A stretch of 30,807 bases of DNA. Source: a virus. The position numbers and the translations under genes are program-made. The DNA lies in the IMG/VR virus record IMGVR_UViG_3300032224_001461, positions 1-30,807 of that record; one strand, given 5' to 3'. A model generated the notes under the pieces. That model searched no databases. It was given only the letters and a program-made list of their open reading frames with translations, and was not told where the DNA came from. Positions 29,319 to 30,807 of this stretch are shown in pieces (the stretch's first letter is position 1; every line of letters starts with the position of its first letter).

Positions 29319-29765
29319 ATGTCAATCACAATCAAAAACTTAGAAAGCGCACTGGCTGGAGAAAGCAAGGCACACATCAAGTATCGTTACTTTGCCCGGA
29401 TCGCTAGAGAAGAAGGTCATGAAGAAATCGCTCAACACTTTGAGCACACAGCAGATCAAGAAATCAAACACGCATGGGGTCATTTGGAACTGCTAGTCGG
29501 CCGACCAACAACTCGAGAATGTTTGGAAATGGCCATTGCAGGTGAAACATATGAGTTCACTACCATGTATCCTACATTTAAAGAACAAGCCGCACAGGAA
29601 GGTCATACAGCAGTTCAAGAGTTCCAAGAACAGATTGATGAGTCAGTTGAACATGCTGAACAATTTAAGGCTGTGTTAGCCAAAGCAGAAAAGCGTTTTG
29701 CCGCACTACAAAAAGTAGAGCAACGTCACGCCGATGCTTACAAGAAAGTTTTGGAGGCACTATAA
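29319..29765 (+). CDS. Rubrerythrin
   Basis: A 148-residue diiron protein that reduces hydrogen peroxide. The four-helix bundle shows paired carboxylate/histidine sites: GES (about 14-16), DQEIKHAW with Glu48 and His51, AGETYEF around 75-80, and DESVEHAEQF near 107-116. The usual C-terminal rubredoxin domain is absent, but a separate rubredoxin starts at the last base of the stop (TAATG). ATG 29319 is chosen because a ribosome site precedes it and the added upstream residues in the open frame overlap the promoter. An oxidative-stress function carried by a phage is unusual. Confidence 0.9.
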   Translation: MSITIKNLESALAGESKAHIKYRYFARIAREEGHEEIAQHFEHTADQEIKHAWGHLELLVGRPTTRECLEMAIAGETYEFTTMYPTFKEQAAQEGHTAVQEFQEQIDESVEHAEQFKAVLAKAEKRFAALQKVEQRHADAYKKVLEAL

Positions 29766-29899
29766 TGGAACACGTTTGCGTAGTGTGCGGTCACGTACAC
29801 GATGAAGAAACTGAAGGTGCATGGGATACCCTGCCTGACACATTCACCTGCCCAGAATGCGGTTGTGGTCGGGAAGATTACGAAGAAATAATTATCTGA
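29765..29899 (+). CDS. Rubredoxin
   Basis: A 44-residue iron protein with two CxxCG knuckles, CVVCG (Cys5, Cys8) and CPECG (Cys29, Cys32), and the acidic middle and Trp/Leu-Pro-Asp segment (AWDTLPDTFTCP) of rubredoxins. It is slightly short compared with the usual 50-54 residues. It would pass electrons to rubrerythrin, with which it is translationally coupled. It is too short for many gene finders. Confidence 0.88.
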   Translation: MEHVCVVCGHVHDEETEGAWDTLPDTFTCPECGCGREDYEEIII

Positions 29900-29918
29900 T
29901 GAAAATTGCCAAAAACAA

Positions 29919-29947
29919 TTGCTTTTTCGTCAACTGTCATATATAAT
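29919..29947 (+). promoter_or_regulatory. Sigma70-like promoter
   Basis: TTGCTT (29919-29924), 17 bases, TATAAT (29942-29947). Transcription would start around 29953-29955, at or beside an ATG, and run to the terminator at 30077-30102. Confidence 0.65.
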
Positions 29948-29952
29948 ACACT

Positions 29953-30054
29953 ATGATTATGCAACAAGCCCAACTGTCCCGAGAGATACCCTCACTCAAT
30001 TATTCGAGTAGTGAGGCGCTGGATTATGACTTCAGCGGGCCTAGTGATATTTGA
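29953..30054 (+). CDS. Possible 33-residue leaderless peptide, or part of a small RNA
   Basis: An ATG at the predicted transcription start opens 33 codons to TGA 30052-30054. The product is Ser/Asp-rich (LNYSSSEALDYDFSGPSDI at the end). The same DNA also folds: CCTCACT pairs with AGTGAGG and CGCTG with CAGCG. There is no ribosome site. I cannot decide between a leaderless peptide gene and a small non-coding RNA of about 150 bases. Confidence 0.35.
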   Translation: MIMQQAQLSREIPSLNYSSSEALDYDFSGPSDI

Positions 30055-30076
30055 TACTATACAAATTTCACGAAAG

Positions 30077-30102
30077 ACCCGCCAACTAGGCGGGTTTTTT
30101 TT
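30077..30102 (+). terminator. Rho-independent terminator
   Basis: ACCCGCC, loop AACTA, GGCGGGT, then eight T residues in all. Confidence 0.93.
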
Positions 30103-30107
30103 GGTGG

Positions 30108-30136
30108 TTGACCACTAATTGCCCAACTGCTACAAT
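30108..30136 (+). promoter_or_regulatory. Sigma70-type promoter
   Basis: TTGACC (30108-30113), 17 bases, TACAAT (30131-30136), immediately after the terminator. Confidence 0.78.
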
Positions 30137-30163
30137 AGCGGCAAGTAGGGAAAAACAGCAAGA

Positions 30164-30199
30164 TTTGTAAAGTCCTTCCAGATTGTAGGACTTTACAAA
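30164..30199 (+). other. Perfect 13-bp inverted repeat
   Basis: TTTGTAAAGTCCT (30164-30176) and AGGACTTTACAAA (30187-30199) around a 10-base loop. It lies between two promoters. No T tract follows, so it is not a typical terminator; it may be an RNA hairpin or a protein-binding site. Confidence 0.8.
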
Positions 30200-30204
30200 A
30201 CAAG

Positions 30205-30233
30205 TTGACCAGTATGGCATTCGGTGTTATACT
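30205..30233 (+). promoter_or_regulatory. Sigma70-type promoter
   Basis: TTGACC (30205-30210), 17 bases, TATACT (30228-30233). Identical boxes and spacing to the promoter before the tRNA pair at 25921. Confidence 0.82.
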
Positions 30234-30239
30234 AGAGAC

Positions 30240-30520
30240 TAGTTAGAAAGCAGCACAGTGCATTGACACAGTGCAGCCAAGTTCATTAACAACGCAATTT
30301 TGTATAGCGTACCCAGATTTGGTTCTGGGCACTATATGTAAACACAGTTATACAGGTTACCCACACCGTTAGGCAAGTTGATCAGGATTATGGGATTTGA
30401 TGCGCCCGCCGTAGCTCGGCTACTCCCTCACTTGCATGAAATAGGCACTCACTGAGAAATCAGTTGATCCGGAAACGCGACGGAACATGTGGGCAGTAAT
30501 GACAGTTGACAAACACAAGA
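30240..30520 (+). ncRNA. Candidate structured RNA of unknown class
   Basis: A stretch of about 340 bases (to the tRNA at 30582) without any credible protein gene follows a strong promoter. It contains hairpins CCCAGA/TCTGGG (30312-30329), GCCG/CGGC (30408-30420) and ACTGA-GAAA-TCAGT (30451-30464, a GNRA-type loop). TTACCCAC near 30357-30364 could pair with GTGGG near 30489-30493 to close the last two into one domain. A direct repeat CACAGTGCA lies at 30254 and 30267. No RNA family was recognised. Boundaries are estimates. Confidence 0.45.
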
Positions 30521-30552
30521 GTAGCCATCTGATGTTTGTTGACACGTTCCTG

Positions 30553-30558
30553 TATAAT
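30553..30558 (+). promoter_or_regulatory. -10 element before tRNA-Glu
   Basis: TATAAT 24 bases before the tRNA. A TTGACA lies only eight bases upstream and no -35 is present at 16-18 bases, so it may be a weak or activator-dependent promoter. Confidence 0.35.
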
Positions 30559-30581
30559 TGTGTTTTCATATGGTGAATCAT

Positions 30582-30656
30582 GGAGCATTCGTCTATCGGT
30601 TAGGACAGTGGGTTTTCAGTCCACTAAGAGCGGTTCGACTCCGCTATGCTCTACCA
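30582..30656 (+). tRNA. tRNA-Glu (UUC)
   Basis: A 75-base cloverleaf with encoded CCA: acceptor GGAGCAT/ATGCTCT (first pair G-U), D stem GTCT/GGAC, anticodon stem GTGGG/TCCAC with loop TTTTCAG giving UUC, T stem AGCGG/CCGCT with loop TTCGACT. Confidence 0.93.
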
Positions 30657-30732
30657 TATAAAAACATACTTTCTGCGTAATGTAAATCGTTGGCAGCGTA
30701 GTAGTTAGTGTGTTTCTATATGGTAAGTTTTA

Positions 30733-30807
30733 GGTCTCAAAGTGTTCATGGACGCACACAACACTGTCACTGTTGAAGAAGGGGATCGTTACCCCTTGAG
30801 ACCGCCA
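30733..30807 (+). tRNA. tRNA-Asp (GUC) with atypical T loop
   Basis: A 75-base cloverleaf ending exactly at the window edge: acceptor GGTCTCA/TGAGACC, D stem GTGT/GCAC with GG in the loop, anticodon stem CAACA/TGTTG with loop CTGTCAC giving GUC, T stem AGGGG/CCCCT, discriminator G73 (as in tRNA-Asp) and CCA. The T loop is ATCGTTA instead of TTCRAnn, and position 8 is A, so it may be a divergent or poorly active tRNA. Confidence 0.75.

Noticed and set aside
30254-30275. CACAGTGCA direct repeat as a CRISPR or iteron array
   Set aside because: Only two copies are present, 13 bases apart, with no further units.
30401-30480. Possible tRNA suggested by TAGCTCGG
   Set aside because: No acceptor stem, anticodon arm or T arm can be formed around it; the bases fit a small GCCG/CGGC hairpin better.
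30505-30544. Two TTGACA boxes as -35 elements for tRNA-Glu
   Set aside because: One has no -10 box at the right distance and the other is only eight bases from TATAAT.

Overview
The window looks like part of the genome of a T4-like (tailed, myovirus-type) bacteriophage. Every supported gene lies on the + strand. Genes are packed with ATGA, TAATG or GTGA stop/start overlaps. The replication set is phage-like: a family B DNA polymerase, a gp45-like sliding clamp and a FEN-type 5'-3' exonuclease/RNase H. No virion structural gene is present, so this is an early/metabolic region running into a tRNA region. The host is not shown directly. The best clue is a circularly permuted tmRNA whose proteolysis tag reads ANDELFALAA. 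Two-piece tmRNA combined with an ANDExFALAA-type tag fits a betaproteobacterial lineage better than an alphaproteobacterium or cyanobacterium; this is inference.

Layout. (1) 1-3249: C-terminal part of the polymerase, a coiled-coil/methyltransferase-like protein, the sliding clamp and a small conserved protein. (2) 3246-7623: a DpdA-like DNA transglycosylase, two P-loop/sulfotransferase-like proteins, and small phage proteins, one of which resembles the T-fold (QueD/FolE) superfamily. (3) 7646-12301: a glycosyltransferase, a GalE-like epimerase, an amidinotransferase, a half-size DegT-type aminotransferase and GTP cyclohydrolase I (FolE). (4) 12331-14085: a lipoprotein with FG-GAP-like repeats behind its own consensus promoter, and a HIT-family hydrolase. 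(5) 14167-20725: QueD, two paralogous GT-A glycosyltransferases flanking a large radical SAM protein, a methyltransferase, an SGNH-like protein and QueE. (6) 20730-25905: DUF2452-like protein, nucleotidyltransferase, SGNH-like protein, exonuclease, MazG-like pyrophosphohydrolase, MBD4-like DNA glycosylase and small phage proteins. (7) 25921-30807: tRNA-Ile2/Met(CAU), tRNA-Arg(UCU), small exported or basic proteins, the permuted tmRNA, SGNH hydrolase, rubrerythrin plus rubredoxin, a dense run of sigma70-like promoters with unassigned structured RNA, tRNA-Glu(UUC), and tRNA-Asp(GUC), whose CCA is the last base of the window.

How the genes work together. FolE, QueD and QueE are successive steps from GTP to 7-carboxy-7-deazaguanine, and DpdA is the enzyme family that swaps guanine in DNA for a 7-deazaguanine base. 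The phage therefore probably carries 7-deazaguanine-modified DNA. QueC (to preQ0) is not in the window. The amidinotransferase, aminotransferase, glycosyltransferases and radical SAM protein lie between or beside these genes and could elaborate the base, or could instead modify host or virion glycans; sequence alone does not decide. The right end adds translation rescue (tmRNA), tRNAs and oxidative-stress proteins. I saw no CRISPR array, insertion sequence, integrase or rRNA.
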